Origin: Lachnospiraceae bacterium
GTDB lineage: Bacteria; Bacillota; Clostridia; Lachnospirales; Lachnospiraceae
Reading direction: 5' to 3'
Assembly: GCA_910575565.1 (NCBI GenBank)
Contig: CAJTFL010000006.1
Coordinates: forward strand, 124,001-188,000
Length of the DNA stretch: 64,000 bases
The notes below the pieces were generated by a model. That model ran no database searches. It saw only the letters and a program-made list of their open reading frames with translations, and had not been told where the DNA came from. Below are positions 43,734 to 53,580 of this stretch, piece by piece. Positions within the stretch are counted from its first letter, which is position 1. Every line of letters begins with the position of its first letter. The translations under genes were made by a program, and so were the position numbers.

Positions 43734-43972
43734 GAGATTATTGTAAGAGATTATTTTAAATATTCCTTTTTTATCCGCCCTGCATATGATATACTGTTGG
43801 AGGCAAGTGGTCTTTTGACCTGTATGACATGGGATTGCTTTACACTTTGTGGCTGCAATCCAGGAAATGTTAAAATCTGCTTGGAACAGGCAGAAAGTTA
43901 TGGTTATTGCTTGTTTTGGATCGATGTGCCGCCGACTAAATTCTTGAAAGCGGATAAATAAGGAGATTGATG

Positions 43973-44620
43973 ATGATTTTAAAAGATATTTGGCTGGATG
44001 TGAAGGCTGTCCAGGCCAGGGATCCGGCGGCCAGGAACGCCTTGGAGGTTTTGCTGCTGTATCAGGGCGTCCATGCGCTGATTTGGCATCGCTTTGCCCA
44101 TTGGTTTTACAGGCATAAAATGTTTTTTATTGCCCGCCTGCTGTCCCAGCTCAGCCGCTTTTTCACGTTAATTGAAATCCATCCAGGAGCCCAGCTGGGC
44201 CATGGGATTTTGATTGACCATGGCTGCGGCGTGGTGATCGGGGAAACTGCGGTGGTGGGCGATAACTGCACCATTTATCAGGGGGTGACTTTGGGCGGCG
44301 TGGGTCTAAATAAGGGGAAGCGCCATCCCACCTTGGGCAATAATGTCACCGTTGGCTGCGGGGCGAAGATTTTAGGCGCCTTTGAAGTGGGGGATAATTG
44401 TTCCATTGCGGCAAATGCGGTTCTGTTAAAGCCTTTGGAGGATAATGTGACGGCGGTTGGGATCCCGGCCAGGCCGGTGAAAAAGGATGGGGTTAAGATC
44501 CCAAGGAACCAGGTGGTTCGCTCAGAGGAGATAGAAGGGCTGCAGGAGCGGATTTTGCGCCTGGAAAAAGAACTGGATCAGCTGCGCAGCGTAAATGCAA
44601 AAGAGGCAGAGCGCAGCTGA
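43973..44620 (+). CDS. cysE: Serine O-acetyltransferase
   Basis: CysE makes O-acetylserine for cysteine synthesis. The left-handed beta-helix hexapeptide repeats and the catalytic region IDHGCGVVIGETAVVGDN, VTLGGVG and GKRHPTLGNN are clear. Its 215 residues match the shorter Gram-positive form lacking most of the N-terminal helical domain, followed by a C-terminal helix (EEIEGLQERILRLEKEL). AGGAG lies 7 bases before the ATG at 43973; ATG 43970 is nearly equivalent. The 233-base leader shows no T-box motif; a TATACT at 43790 may be its -10 box. Confidence 0.93.
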   Translation: MILKDIWLDVKAVQARDPAARNALEVLLLYQGVHALIWHRFAHWFYRHKMFFIARLLSQLSRFFTLIEIHPGAQLGHGILIDHGCGVVIGETAVVGDNCTIYQGVTLGGVGLNKGKRHPTLGNNVTVGCGAKILGAFEVGDNCSIAANAVLLKPLEDNVTAVGIPARPVKKDGVKIPRNQVVRSEEIEGLQERILRLEKELDQLRSVNAKEAERS

Positions 44621-44644
44621 CTGCCATAGGAAAGGAACATACGA

Positions 44645-45484
44645 ATGGACGAGTTTTGCCGTCAGTTGGAGAGGAGCATCATTAAGGATTTTCGGAAAAC
44701 CATCTGGAAACCGTTTATCCGGGGCTTGAATGAATATGAGATGATTAAGCCGGGGGATCAGATTGCCGTTTGCATTTCCGGGGGGAAGGATTCCTTCCTC
44801 TTAGCCAAGTGTATGCAGGAAATCCTCCGCCACGGAAAGATGGAGTTTGGATTGTTTTTTCTGGTAATGGATCCGGGATACCATCCCAGAAACAGGCGGC
44901 TGATTGAGGAAAATGCCAGGAAGATGGGGATTCCTGTCCATATTTTTGAATCGGATATCTTTAATGCGGTGGCGGATGTGGAGCAATCCCCCTGCTACCT
45001 GTGCGCCAGGATGCGCAGGGGTTATCTTTATGCCCACGCAAGGGAATTAGGGTGCAATAAAATTGCCCTGGGCCATCATTTTGATGATGTAATTGAGACG
45101 ATTTTAATGAGTATGCTTTACGGAGCCCAGGTGAATACCATGATGCCTAAGCTGCACAGCACGAATTTTAAGGGGATGGAGCTGATCCGCCCCTTATATT
45201 TCGTGAAGGAGGGGGATATTATCGCTTGGAAAGAGAAAAACGGCCTGCAGTTTTTGCGGTGTGCCTGCCGGTTTACGGAGCGGATTGAGCGGGAGAAGGC
45301 AGGGGAAGAAGAGGACAAGTCTTCCAAGCGCCAGGAGATGAAGGAATTAATCAGCCAGTTTAGGAAAATCAGCCCCCATATTGAAACGAATATTTTAAAA
45401 AGCGTGGAAAACGTAAATTTAGATGCCTGCCTGGGATATGTTAAGAATGGGATCCGCCATCATTTTATGGAGGACTACGAATAA
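44645..45484 (+). CDS. TtcA-like tRNA thiolation PP-loop protein
   Basis: A 279-residue ATP pyrophosphatase of the TtcA/TtuA group, which thiolates tRNA bases. The PP-loop is CISGGKDSFLLAK (about residues 41-53). CYLCARMRRGYLY holds the CxxC that with a third cysteine, probably in RCACRF, would bind an iron-sulfur cluster. GHHFDDVIETILMSMLYGAQ is the conserved second ATP region. The target base (2-thiocytidine 32 or another) is not determined. It follows cysE by 24 bases, which links thiol supply with sulfur transfer. Confidence 0.85.
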   Translation: MDEFCRQLERSIIKDFRKTIWKPFIRGLNEYEMIKPGDQIAVCISGGKDSFLLAKCMQEILRHGKMEFGLFFLVMDPGYHPRNRRLIEENARKMGIPVHIFESDIFNAVADVEQSPCYLCARMRRGYLYAHARELGCNKIALGHHFDDVIETILMSMLYGAQVNTMMPKLHSTNFKGMELIRPLYFVKEGDIIAWKEKNGLQFLRCACRFTERIEREKAGEEEDKSSKRQEMKELISQFRKISPHIETNILKSVENVNLDACLGYVKNGIRHHFMEDYE

Positions 45485-45494
45485 AGTTTCTGCA

Positions 45495-45520
45495 TGATTG
45501 GGGCAAAAAATGCATACACT
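45495..45520 (+). promoter_or_regulatory. Sporulation-type promoter of the sipL-like gene
   Basis: CATACACT at 45513-45520 is an exact match to the SigE -10 consensus (CATACAMT). The -35 region (ATGATT near 45494-45499, 13 bases upstream) is weak. In Clostridioides difficile sipL belongs to the SigE regulon, so the site makes sense. Confidence 0.5.
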
Positions 45521-45618
45521 TTCCTATAAAGAGCGTTTTCGCAGGCTTAAGTGTGTGATTTTTCCGATCCGCCGCCTGCGGGGATCCTCGCAGAAAACAG
45601 GAAGGCAGGCAGGCGATT

Positions 45619-47199
45619 ATGGAGTTAGTGAAGAAGCAGATACATATGAACCGCGTGAAAGGCAGGGCGTCCACCCAGCTTACCATGGATGATGATTTTA
45701 TCGTCCCGGATACCATGGACGATATGGCTCAGGTTCTTTTGGACACAGGCAGCATAGCGGTAGAAGCGGTAAAGCCTATGGCGGAGAAGGTTCAGATTAA
45801 GGGAAAGCTGGAATTTGAGGTACTGTACCGGAAGGAGGAAGGGGGGCTTCAAACCCTGGCCGGTTCCATTCCTTTTGAGGAGACGGTAAACCTTACCGGA
45901 TTAAGCGATCGGGATGAGGTAAGCGTAAGCTGGAGCTTAGAAGACTTAAAAACTGACATGATCCATTCCAGAAAGCTGGGGGTGAAGGCGCTGGCAGGGT
46001 TTTTCGTCCAGGCGGAGGCATTGGCAGAGGAGACGGCTGCCCTTGAGGTGGACATGGAGCCGGGGGAAGAGGTGCAGGTGAAGAAGGAACAGGTGGAGCT
46101 TGCCACCATTGCCGTGCGCAGAAGGGATACCTTCCGGATCCAGGAGGAGTTAAATCTTCCGGCGAACAAGCCGAATGTGGATCGGCTTTTGTGGAAGGAA
46201 GTGGAGTTAAGGGGCGTCAGTACCCGGCCTATGGACAGGAGCCTGTATATCAGCGGCGATTTGATGCTGTTTATTTTGTACAAGGGAGAGGGGGAGAATA
46301 TCCCTGTCCAGTGGGTGGAGGAAAGCATCCCGTTTTCCGGTGAGCTGGAGCTGCCGGAAAGCTCAGAGGATATGGTTTCTATGGTAAATGTGCGGATTGC
46401 CCATAAGGAGCTGGAAGCAAAGCCGGATTATGACGGGGAAATGCGGGAGTTTAACGTGGATGTGGTGCTGGATTTGGATATCCGCCTTTATGAGGAGGAA
46501 GAGATCAGCCTGTTAGGGGATGTGTATTCCACGAAGGAAGAGCTTCAGCCCATCACCCAGACGGCCAGGTTCCAGCGGATCTTGGCAAAGAATGCCTGCA
46601 AATGCAAGGTGGCAGAGAAGATTACCTTAAATGAAGACCGGGCAGTCCTTCAAATCTGCAGGAGCGACGGGGCGGTAAAGCTGGATGAAGTGACCGTACA
46701 GCCGGAAGGGCTTTTGCTGGAGGGGGTGCTGGAGGTGTCCCTTTTGTATTTGACCAGCGATGACACGGCTTCCATCCAGGCAGAGCGGTTTACCTTGCCC
46801 TTCCAGTGCAGCGCTACTGTGCCGGATGTGGATGAAAACAGCATATACCAGGTTATCCCTGGTTTAGAGCAGATGACGGCAGTGATGATGGGAGGAAATG
46901 GGGTAGAAATAAAGGCGGTCGTTAACTTAGAGGTGTTGGTGCAGCAGCCCATTGAACAGCCGGTGATTACCGGGATCGACCGGCAGCCCCTGGATCTGGA
47001 GAAGCTTCAGAAGCTGCCGGGGATCGTGGGCTATATTGTGCAGCCGGATGATGACATCTGGAAAATTGCCAAAAAATTCCACACGACTATCGATACGGTG
47101 GTGAAAACCAATGAGCTGCCGGAAAATGTGGTAAAGCCAGGGCAGCGCCTGATTTTAGTAAAAGAAATTGGGAACGCGCACAAATTTCCGAAAACGTGA
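45619..47199 (+). CDS. sipL: SipL-like spore coat morphogenesis protein (SPOCS/DUF3794 domains plus LysM)
   Basis: A 526-residue protein with repeated SPOCS (DUF3794) domains, recognisable from repeated blocks such as VQIKGKLEFEVLYRKE and SIPFEETVNLTGLSDRDEV. A C-terminal LysM domain follows at about residue 475 (GYIVQPDDDIWKIAKKF, VVKPGQRLILVKE). In C. difficile SipL binds SpoIVA through LysM and localises the coat around the forespore. The start ATG has a modest AGGCAGG site. Together with spoIIID this is the main evidence that the organism forms spores. Confidence 0.88.
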   Translation: MELVKKQIHMNRVKGRASTQLTMDDDFIVPDTMDDMAQVLLDTGSIAVEAVKPMAEKVQIKGKLEFEVLYRKEEGGLQTLAGSIPFEETVNLTGLSDRDEVSVSWSLEDLKTDMIHSRKLGVKALAGFFVQAEALAEETAALEVDMEPGEEVQVKKEQVELATIAVRRRDTFRIQEELNLPANKPNVDRLLWKEVELRGVSTRPMDRSLYISGDLMLFILYKGEGENIPVQWVEESIPFSGELELPESSEDMVSMVNVRIAHKELEAKPDYDGEMREFNVDVVLDLDIRLYEEEEISLLGDVYSTKEELQPITQTARFQRILAKNACKCKVAEKITLNEDRAVLQICRSDGAVKLDEVTVQPEGLLLEGVLEVSLLYLTSDDTASIQAERFTLPFQCSATVPDVDENSIYQVIPGLEQMTAVMMGGNGVEIKAVVNLEVLVQQPIEQPVITGIDRQPLDLEKLQKLPGIVGYIVQPDDDIWKIAKKFHTTIDTVVKTNELPENVVKPGQRLILVKEIGNAHKFPKT

Positions 47200-47530
47200 T
47201 ATACTATAAGTAGGTGGCAGCAGTGCAGGCAGTCAGGTTAAGCTGCAGGGCTGAAGGGAGCCGCCAAAAAAGGCTGTCCATGGGGCGGGGCATCACTGTG
47301 CCGGAGGGATTTTGCCAGTGAGCTTATGCCAGCGAAGGGCACGGGACTGCCGTATTTTAGGAAGGCTCCCCCAATGCACCATATCCGGCGCATCCAGCTG
47401 GTGCTTTTTCATAGATTCGGATTTTTCCGGACGGCCGCGGCGTTATTGCAAGGCGTCGAAGCCGTTTACATAGCAGGAATCACCCGGGCAGGCTCCGGAA
47501 AATAAGATAAGATGTTTGGGAAGAATTAAG
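47200..47530 (+). ncRNA. Intergenic region with a candidate structured RNA
   Basis: No protein gene is seen. GGGAGCC (47256-47262) pairs perfectly with GGCTCCC (47364-47370), enclosing about 100 bases rich in GC pairing potential. A terminator-like hairpin follows at 47376-47409. A TATACT at 47200-47205 might be a -10 box, but no good -35 exists. The sequence does not match tmRNA, RNase P, 6S, signal recognition particle RNA or a cobalamin riboswitch as far as can be judged by eye. Confidence 0.3.
47376..47409 (+). terminator. Hairpin plus T-run after the candidate RNA
   Basis: GCACCA (47376-47381) and TGGTGC (47399-47404) pair, with an inner GG/CC, followed by five T. It could end either sipL or the candidate RNA. 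Confidence 0.55.
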
Positions 47531-47827
47531 ATGGGAAAAGACTGGATAACATTGGCGAAAGGGGCAGAAGGGAAACCGGCGGCGTATCTGCTTCGGTGCG
47601 CAGACGGAAGCCTTTACTGCGGATGGACGAACCACTTGGACAAGCGGGTGAATGCCCATAATCAGGGAAAGGGAGCAAAATACACCAGGGGCCGGAGGCC
47701 GGTCAGCCTGGTGTATTTTGAAGTGTTTGAAACGAAGGAAGAAGCCATGCGCCGGGAAGCCGCCATAAAGAAAATGGACAAGCAGGCGAAAGAGCGGCTG
47801 GCGGCTGGGGCAGAGGGCAGATGCTGA
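47531..47827 (+). CDS. GIY-YIG nuclease domain protein (UPF0213/YhbQ-YazA type)
   Basis: A 98-residue single-domain protein. The GIY-YIG signature appears as AAYLLRCADGSLYCGWTNH (the YLL...YCG variant), with the conserved arginine in LDKRVNAHNQGKGAKYTRGR and the glutamate in EEAMRREAAIKK. Cellular role of this family is unsettled; a DNA repair or recombination role is suspected. The ATG at 47531 follows GGGAAG by 8 bases. Confidence 0.9.
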   Translation: MGKDWITLAKGAEGKPAAYLLRCADGSLYCGWTNHLDKRVNAHNQGKGAKYTRGRRPVSLVYFEVFETKEEAMRREAAIKKMDKQAKERLAAGAEGRC

Positions 47828-47886
47828 ATTCAAGGTATACGGCATGAGCAGTTCGGTCATGGTCCAAATAGAATCCGGTCGCTACA

Positions 47887-48537
47887 CTAGGCCACAAACT
47901 GATACATCATAATGTAGTGGCACATACTTCCGCCCATAACGAACAGATGGAAGATTTCATGGGAACCGAAGTGCTTATGCTTGGAATTAAAGATAGGGAG
48001 CTTTAAGGCATAAATGACTCCCCCCGCCGTGTAGATCAGACCTCCGGCCAGAAGCCAGCCAAAGCCTGCCCTGGGAAGAGCCTGGAGGATGCGGGTAAAG
48101 GCAAGGACACAAACCCAGCCCATGGCGATATAAAGCAGGGAGGAAAACCATTTGGGACAGGTGATCCAGAAACCTTTGATCAGGATCCCTGCGATGGCGA
48201 TTCCCCAAACCAGAGCCAGCAGCTTCCATCCGGTTTCATCCCCCAGGACGATCATGCATACCGGGGTGTAGGTTCCGGCGATCAGGATAAAGATCATCAT
48301 GTGATCCAGCTTCCGGAGCAGTTTATTGATGGTTGGCGAAATATCCAGGGTATGGTAAACCGTGCTGGCGGCATACAGCAGAATCATGCTGATCATAAAA
48401 ATGGACAGCGCCATAAGATGGAGCTGATCCGGTTCCTTGGCCGCTTTTTCCAGCAGGGGCACAGTGGCAATGGCCGCGCCCAGCATGGCGATAAAATGAG
48501 TAATGGCACTTCCGGGATCTTTAATATGGAATGTCAT
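47887..48537 (-). CDS. Hemolysin III-family (PAQR) membrane protein
   Basis: A 216-residue protein with seven predicted transmembrane segments. Family zinc-site residues are seen: the S-xxx-H in ASTVYHTL, the aspartate in RKLDHMMIFILIAGTYTP, and the HxxxH in GSHEIFHLFV near the C-terminus. The family is named after a haemolysin, but bacterial members are mostly membrane-homeostasis proteins of unknown activity. GGAGG precedes the ATG at 48537; a longer frame to 48588 is less likely. Confidence 0.92.
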   Translation of the reverse strand: MTFHIKDPGSAITHFIAMLGAAIATVPLLEKAAKEPDQLHLMALSIFMISMILLYAASTVYHTLDISPTINKLLRKLDHMMIFILIAGTYTPVCMIVLGDETGWKLLALVWGIAIAGILIKGFWITCPKWFSSLLYIAMGWVCVLAFTRILQALPRAGFGWLLAGGLIYTAGGVIYALKLPIFNSKHKHFGSHEIFHLFVMGGSMCHYIMMYQFVA

Positions 48538-48749
48538 GGATAGCAACCTCCTTTTATAAAAACTATTATACATAGTATTGAAAACCACATATGATTATAT
48601 GTAATACTATAGCACCTTTTTTGGCATAGCGCAAGAGTTTTTTCATCCATTTAATCGATGCCCCGTCTGAATGGTTACAAAAGGCTTTTGTCTCCCATGG
48701 CCGGCTCGCGGAATCCAAGGAGGATAAGGGGGAAAGAAGAAAGGATATA

Positions 48750-49514
48750 ATGCAAATGCTCACCATACGATACGAAGATAGAGAAATCATTGTTGTGGAA
48801 AAGCCGCAGGGCATAGAAGCCCAGTCCTCCCGGAGCTTTGAGCCGGATATGGTAAGCCTGATCCAGAACCATATTGCAGGAAGAGAAGGCAGAGATACAC
48901 ACAAGATATCCACAAATTTGTCCACAAATTGGGGAAAACATTCCACAAAGCCGGTGCAAAAGCAGCCGCCTTACGTGGCGGTTATCCACAGGCTGGATCG
49001 GCCGGTAGCCGGGATAATGGTGTATGCCAAGACGAAAAAGGCCGCTGCCGCATTAAGCAGCCAGGTAAAAGAAGGCAAGATGGAAAAGACATATTATGCC
49101 GTAATTTGTGGAAAACCGGTGGATTTTGTGGGGAATTATGTGGATTATCTGCGAAAAAACGGGAAAACTAACCGGACGGAAATTGTGGATAAAAAGGCGG
49201 AGGGGGGAAAACGGGCAGAATTAGCGTATCAGGTTGTGGAAACCATCACCAGGGAGCAGGAATTATCCCTGGTGCGGATCCGTCTGCTTACGGGGCGGCA
49301 TCACCAGATCCGCGTTCAGTTTGCAGGGCGGGGGATGCCGCTGTGGGGGGATAATCGGTACAACCCGGAATTTGCCTTGGGAAAGGCTAGGGGAAGCATT
49401 GCCTTGTGCGCCGCCGGGCTTTCCTTTTCCCATCCTTCTCTGGGGAAAAAGATGGAATACCGGATGCAGCCTGTGGGCGAGGCATTTTCCTGGTTCAGTG
49501 AAATTAATAGATAA
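48750..49514 (+). CDS. RluA-family RNA pseudouridine synthase
   Basis: A 254-residue synthase. The catalytic aspartate lies in HRLDRPVAGIMVYAKTKKAA, and TGRHHQIRVQFAGRGMPLWG is the conserved C-terminal motif. It lacks the N-terminal S4 domain of RluC/RluD. A ~35-residue Thr/Ser/Asn/Gln-rich insert (HKISTNLSTNWGKHSTKPVQ) precedes the catalytic loop. The target RNA is unknown. Confidence 0.9.
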   Translation: MQMLTIRYEDREIIVVEKPQGIEAQSSRSFEPDMVSLIQNHIAGREGRDTHKISTNLSTNWGKHSTKPVQKQPPYVAVIHRLDRPVAGIMVYAKTKKAAAALSSQVKEGKMEKTYYAVICGKPVDFVGNYVDYLRKNGKTNRTEIVDKKAEGGKRAELAYQVVETITREQELSLVRIRLLTGRHHQIRVQFAGRGMPLWGDNRYNPEFALGKARGSIALCAAGLSFSHPSLGKKMEYRMQPVGEAFSWFSEINR

Positions 49515-49649
49515 AGAAGTTAACGCAGCAAAGATAGCGTATAATATTCTCCCTGGGACGTATACTAGGAATGTACAAAGGAAGTACAAATCAGGCCCTT
49601 TTGGCGCGGCCAACGTGCCGGATGGCTTAAACTTGAAACAGGTGAGTCC

Positions 49650-50702
49650 ATGGGAGTACCGAATAAAAGACTGAAGAAGTTAATGATGACAACGGGAATT
49701 GCGCTGGGGGTATATGCAGGGTTAAAATACCTGCTTCCCCTCGCGATTCCTTTTTTCGTTGCCCTTGGCCTGGCGGAGGTGCTGCGTCCCTGGGCGGAGT
49801 GGCTGCAGGAAAAACTCTCCTTTTCCGTAAAAGGCCATCGCGTTAAGATTTCCCTGGGAATCTTAGGGGGCTTTTTGCTTTTAGGCTTGATTTTCCTGGC
49901 ATCATTGCTGTGTTACTTTGGCGGGAAAAAGCTTTTCCAGGAGGGGAAGCTGCTGCTGTACAATCTGCCCGGCTTAGCCCGCAAGGCGGATATCCTGCTT
50001 ACCGAATGGTGCGGGCGGATGGAAGAGGTGCTGCATCTGGAAGGGGGCTGCATCCTGAAATGGGCCAGGGAGCTTTCCAGGAATTTAGCCAGCCAGGCAG
50101 CAGCAAGGGCAATGCCGTATGTGATGGGGAATTCCGTGGACTGGCTGAAGGCGGCGGTGAAAGCGGCGGTGGTGTTCGTGGTAGTGGTTTTCGGCACGAT
50201 CCTGGCAATCCAGGAGGGGGAGCAGATCCATGGTTATTTTAAGCACTCGGTTTTTTGCCGGGAGTATGTGCAGATGGGGCGGATCCTAAAGGTGATTGGG
50301 GCGGCTTATGGGAAAACCCAGCTGCTTATCCTGGCCGGAACCACGGTGATCTGTATTGGCGGCCTATTTTTGATTGGAAATCCATACTATGGAATATTAG
50401 GCGTGCTTATCGGCCTTTTGGACGCCCTTCCTTTTATCGGGACGGGAACCATCCTGTTTCCCTGGGCGGCTGTTGCTTTTATGAAAGGAGACGGGGGAAG
50501 GGGGGCGCTGCTGTTAGGGATTTATCTTGCCTCTTATTTCCTGCGCCAGGTTATGGAATCGAAGGTTATGGGAGAGAAGGCAGGTCTTTCCCCTTTCCTT
50601 ACGTTGGCGGCCGTGTATGTGGGGATCCAGTTATTTGGAATTTTGGGTGTGATTTTAGGTCCCTTAGGGTTTTTGATTGTCCGGGAATCGGTTGACGCTT
50701 AA
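49650..50702 (+). CDS. AI-2E family transporter, YtvI-like membrane protein
   Basis: A 350-residue membrane protein with about seven hydrophobic helices. An N-terminal pair (LPLAIPFFVALGLAEVLRP), a central amphipathic region and the C-terminal set LLDALPFIGTGTILFPWAAV follow the AI-2E (DUF20) family pattern. In Firmicutes the closest group is the sporulation membrane protein YtvI, which would fit this locus, but the function is not established. AGGTGAG precedes the ATG. Confidence 0.82.
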   Translation: MGVPNKRLKKLMMTTGIALGVYAGLKYLLPLAIPFFVALGLAEVLRPWAEWLQEKLSFSVKGHRVKISLGILGGFLLLGLIFLASLLCYFGGKKLFQEGKLLLYNLPGLARKADILLTEWCGRMEEVLHLEGGCILKWARELSRNLASQAAARAMPYVMGNSVDWLKAAVKAAVVFVVVVFGTILAIQEGEQIHGYFKHSVFCREYVQMGRILKVIGAAYGKTQLLILAGTTVICIGGLFLIGNPYYGILGVLIGLLDALPFIGTGTILFPWAAVAFMKGDGGRGALLLGIYLASYFLRQVMESKVMGEKAGLSPFLTLAAVYVGIQLFGILGVILGPLGFLIVRESVDA

Positions 50703-50831
50703 GGGAAGAAAGGATATACTGTAATTGGTTCGCGTCTTGTCTTTCGCTATTGCAGGGATAGGTCTGCGGGGAAAATGAAAAAGGCAGTGCGCGTCTAAAC
50801 GACAAAGCAGGATATTTAGGAAGGCGATGAA

Positions 50832-52157
50832 ATGGATTTATTTGATTATATGCGGGAAACGGCCAAGGAGGCGGAAGCGCCTTTGGCTTCCAGGCTGCGC
50901 CCAAGAACTTTAGATGAGGTAGTGGGGCAGCAGCATATTGTGGGGAAGGACAAGCTTTTGTACCGGGCCATCAAGGCAGATCAGCTAGGCTCCCTGATTT
51001 TTTACGGCCCGCCGGGTACGGGGAAGACCACGCTGGCGAAGGTGATTGCCAATACTACCAGCGGGGAATTCCGGCAGATTAACGCCACGGTGGCGGGGAA
51101 GAAGGATATGGAAGAGGTGGTAAAGAATGCCCAGGACATCCGGGGGATGTACGGCAGGAAGACCATCTTGTTTGTGGATGAGATTCATCGGTTTAATAAG
51201 GGGCAGCAGGATTATCTCCTTCCCTTTGTGGAGGACGGAACCCTGATTTTAATCGGCGCTACCACGGAGAATCCGTATTTTGAGGTAAACGGGGCGCTGA
51301 TTTCCCGTTCGCGGATATTTGAGCTGAAACCTTTGGGAAAAGAGGATATTAAGGAATTGATTCGCAGGGCGGTTTACGATAAAGAGCGGGGCATGGGAGC
51401 CTATGGAGGGGAAATTGACGAAGAGGCTTTGGAATTTTTGGCGGATGCGGCAAACGGAGATGCCAGAGCCGCGTTAAATGCGGTAGAGTTAGGGATCCTG
51501 ACTACCGAACGGGGCGGGGACGGGAAAATCCACCTGGATTTGGAAACGGCTCAGGAGTGCATCCAGAAGCGGGCAGTCCGGTACGATAAAAACGGGGATA
51601 ACCATTACGATACCATATCCGCCTTTATTAAAAGCATGAGAGGCTCCGATCCGGACGCGGCGGTTTATTACTTGGCTCGGATGCTGTATGCGGGGGAGGA
51701 TATTAAGTTCATTGCCAGGCGGATTATGATCTGTGCTGCCGAGGATGTAGGGAATGCGGATCCCCAGGCGCTTTGCGTGGCGGTGGCGGCTTCCCAGGCG
51801 GTAGAGCGGATCGGGATGCCGGAGGCACAGATTATCCTGTCCCAGGCCGCCTCCTATGTGGCTACCGCCCCCAAGAGCAATTCCGCCTGCAATGCCGTTT
51901 TTGCGGCTATGGAGGCAGTGCGCAGCAGGAGGACGGAGAGCGTGCCGCCCCATTTGCAGGACGGGCATTACCGGGGAGCGGGGAAGCTGGGGAGAGCCAA
52001 AGGATACCTTTATGCCCACGATTTCCCCAACCATTACGTGAAGCAGCAGTATCTGCCCGACGGCCTGGAAGGAACGGTGTTTTACCAGCCTTCGGATAAC
52101 GGGTATGAAAAACAGATCAAGGCTCATATGCAGTTTATCCGGGAAAATGCCCGGTAA
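50832..52157 (+). CDS. rarA: Replication-associated recombination protein RarA (MgsA)
   Basis: A 441-residue AAA+ ATPase related to clamp-loader subunits that acts at stalled replication forks. Walker A is [11 protein letters not shown], Walker B is [16 protein letters not shown], sensor 1 is LIGATTENP and the arginine finger region is ISRSRIFEL. The C-terminal tetramerisation domain ([17 protein letters not shown]) is present. AGGAAGGCG precedes the start. Confidence 0.95.
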   Translation: MDLFDYMRETAKEAEAPLASRLRPRTLDEVVGQQHIVGKDKLLYRAIKADQLGSLIFYGPPGTGKTTLAKVIANTTSGEFRQINATVAGKKDMEEVVKNAQDIRGMYGRKTILFVDEIHRFNKGQQDYLLPFVEDGTLILIGATTENPYFEVNGALISRSRIFELKPLGKEDIKELIRRAVYDKERGMGAYGGEIDEEALEFLADAANGDARAALNAVELGILTTERGGDGKIHLDLETAQECIQKRAVRYDKNGDNHYDTISAFIKSMRGSDPDAAVYYLARMLYAGEDIKFIARRIMICAAEDVGNADPQALCVAVAASQAVERIGMPEAQIILSQAASYVATAPKSNSACNAVFAAMEAVRSRRTESVPPHLQDGHYRGAGKLGRAKGYLYAHDFPNHYVKQQYLPDGLEGTVFYQPSDNGYEKQIKAHMQFIRENAR

Positions 52158-52235
52158 AAAACAACTGTTCATACGGGGCATCTCCCTGCCTGTCTGAACG
52201 GTTACAGTAAAAATGCGGTTAAGGAGAGTTACGGC

Positions 52236-53564
52236 ATGATTAGCAGAAAAAAGCAGTACATAAATAAAAAGCCCCATCGGATGATCGTGGTTTCCCTGGA
52301 TGCGGTGGGGACGAAAGATTTGGAACTTTTGGAAAACCTGCCCCATTTCCAGGCGCTTTTAGCCCGGGGGGCAATCTGCCGGCAGGTAAAAAGCGTCTGC
52401 CCCAGCCTGACCTACCCGGCTCATGTGAGCATCGTTACCGGCAAGCTGCCCTCCCATCATGGGATTGTCAATAATCTGCGGCTGCAGCCCTGGCGGGAGA
52501 ATCCGGACTGGTTTTGGCAAAGGCGGTTTATCCGAGGAACCACCCTTTATGACGAGGCCAGGAAAGAGGGGCTGACCACCGCTTCCCTGCTGTGGCCGGT
52601 GACAGGAAGGGCGAGGATCACCTATAATCTGCCGGAGGTGTGGGCAAACAGGCCGTGGGAGAACCAGCTTTTCGTCTCCTTTTTCAACGGGACGGCCAGG
52701 TATGAGATGGATTTATATAAGCACTACGGCCATATGCTGGATGGGATCCGCCAGCCAATGCTGGATAATTTTATCCAGTCCTCCCTTATCCGGACGCTGA
52801 AAAAATACCATCCGGACTTGACCTTGGTTCATCTGACGGATGTGGATACGAACCGCCATGAATACGGCGTTTATTCGGAGGAAGCGATGGAGGCTGTCCG
52901 GCGGCATGATATGAGGCTTGGGGAGCTTGTGAGCCTTTTGGAGCGGATGGGTGAGAAAACCACCACGAATATTGTGGTTTTGGGCGATCATTTCCAGAAG
53001 GATGTGGGCTGCGTGCTGTATCCTAATTACCATATTGCGGAGCATGGATGGGCAGTACGGAAGGGAAACCGTCTGGCAAAGTGGAAGGTGGCGGCTCAAA
53101 ACGGCGACGGCTCCTGCTATATTTACGTAAAGGACAGGAAGGATAAGGAACTAATGTTTGCGGTGGCCGGATGGCTTAAGGAATGGAAGATGCAGCCTGG
53201 CTCCGGCATCCGGGCGGTTTACACTGGGAAGCAGGCATGGGAAAAGGGCGCGGATCCGAAATGCGCGTTTATGCTGGAAGCAAAGGACGGGTTTTTCTTT
53301 AAAAACGGCTGTGAAAAGCCTTGGGAAAAGGCGGCAGAGGGAAACGGCGTCCATAGAGGGGCGCACGGGTATGATCCGGACAGTCCGGAGTACACCACCT
53401 TTTTCCTGGCTGCCGGGCCGGATTTTGAGCCTGGGGAGGAAATCCCGGAGATGTACTTGATTGATGAAGGGCCGATTTTAGCGAGGGCTTTGGGGCTGGA
53501 GCTGGAGGATGCAGACGGGGCGGTGATTAATCGGTTTTTCCGGTTTGGGCATGAGGTGGGATGA
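52236..53564 (+). CDS. Nucleotide pyrophosphatase/phosphodiesterase-like protein (alkaline phosphatase superfamily)
   Basis: A 442-residue hydrolase. The first metal aspartate is in VVSLDAVGTKD, and the nucleophile threonine is in CPSLTYPAHVSIVTG, as in ectonucleotide pyrophosphatases. LTDVDTNRHEYG, VLGDHFQKDVG and GAHGYDPDSPEYTTFFLAAG supply the remaining metal ligands. There is no signal peptide, so it may act in the cytosol. AAGGAG lies 9 bases before the ATG. Substrate unknown. Confidence 0.85.
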   Translation: MISRKKQYINKKPHRMIVVSLDAVGTKDLELLENLPHFQALLARGAICRQVKSVCPSLTYPAHVSIVTGKLPSHHGIVNNLRLQPWRENPDWFWQRRFIRGTTLYDEARKEGLTTASLLWPVTGRARITYNLPEVWANRPWENQLFVSFFNGTARYEMDLYKHYGHMLDGIRQPMLDNFIQSSLIRTLKKYHPDLTLVHLTDVDTNRHEYGVYSEEAMEAVRRHDMRLGELVSLLERMGEKTTTNIVVLGDHFQKDVGCVLYPNYHIAEHGWAVRKGNRLAKWKVAAQNGDGSCYIYVKDRKDKELMFAVAGWLKEWKMQPGSGIRAVYTGKQAWEKGADPKCAFMLEAKDGFFFKNGCEKPWEKAAEGNGVHRGAHGYDPDSPEYTTFFLAAGPDFEPGEEIPEMYLIDEGPILARALGLELEDADGAVINRFFRFGHEVG

Positions 53565-53580
53565 ACGGATGGAAGATTTT

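Noticed and set aside
43734..43966. A T-box leader regulating cysE
   Set aside because: No T-box sequence (TGGNACC) or antiterminator/terminator pair is visible.
47280..47370. A cobalamin riboswitch between sipL and the GIY-YIG gene
   Set aside because: A GCCAGTGAGC-like string is present but the conserved B12-box context and core motifs are absent.
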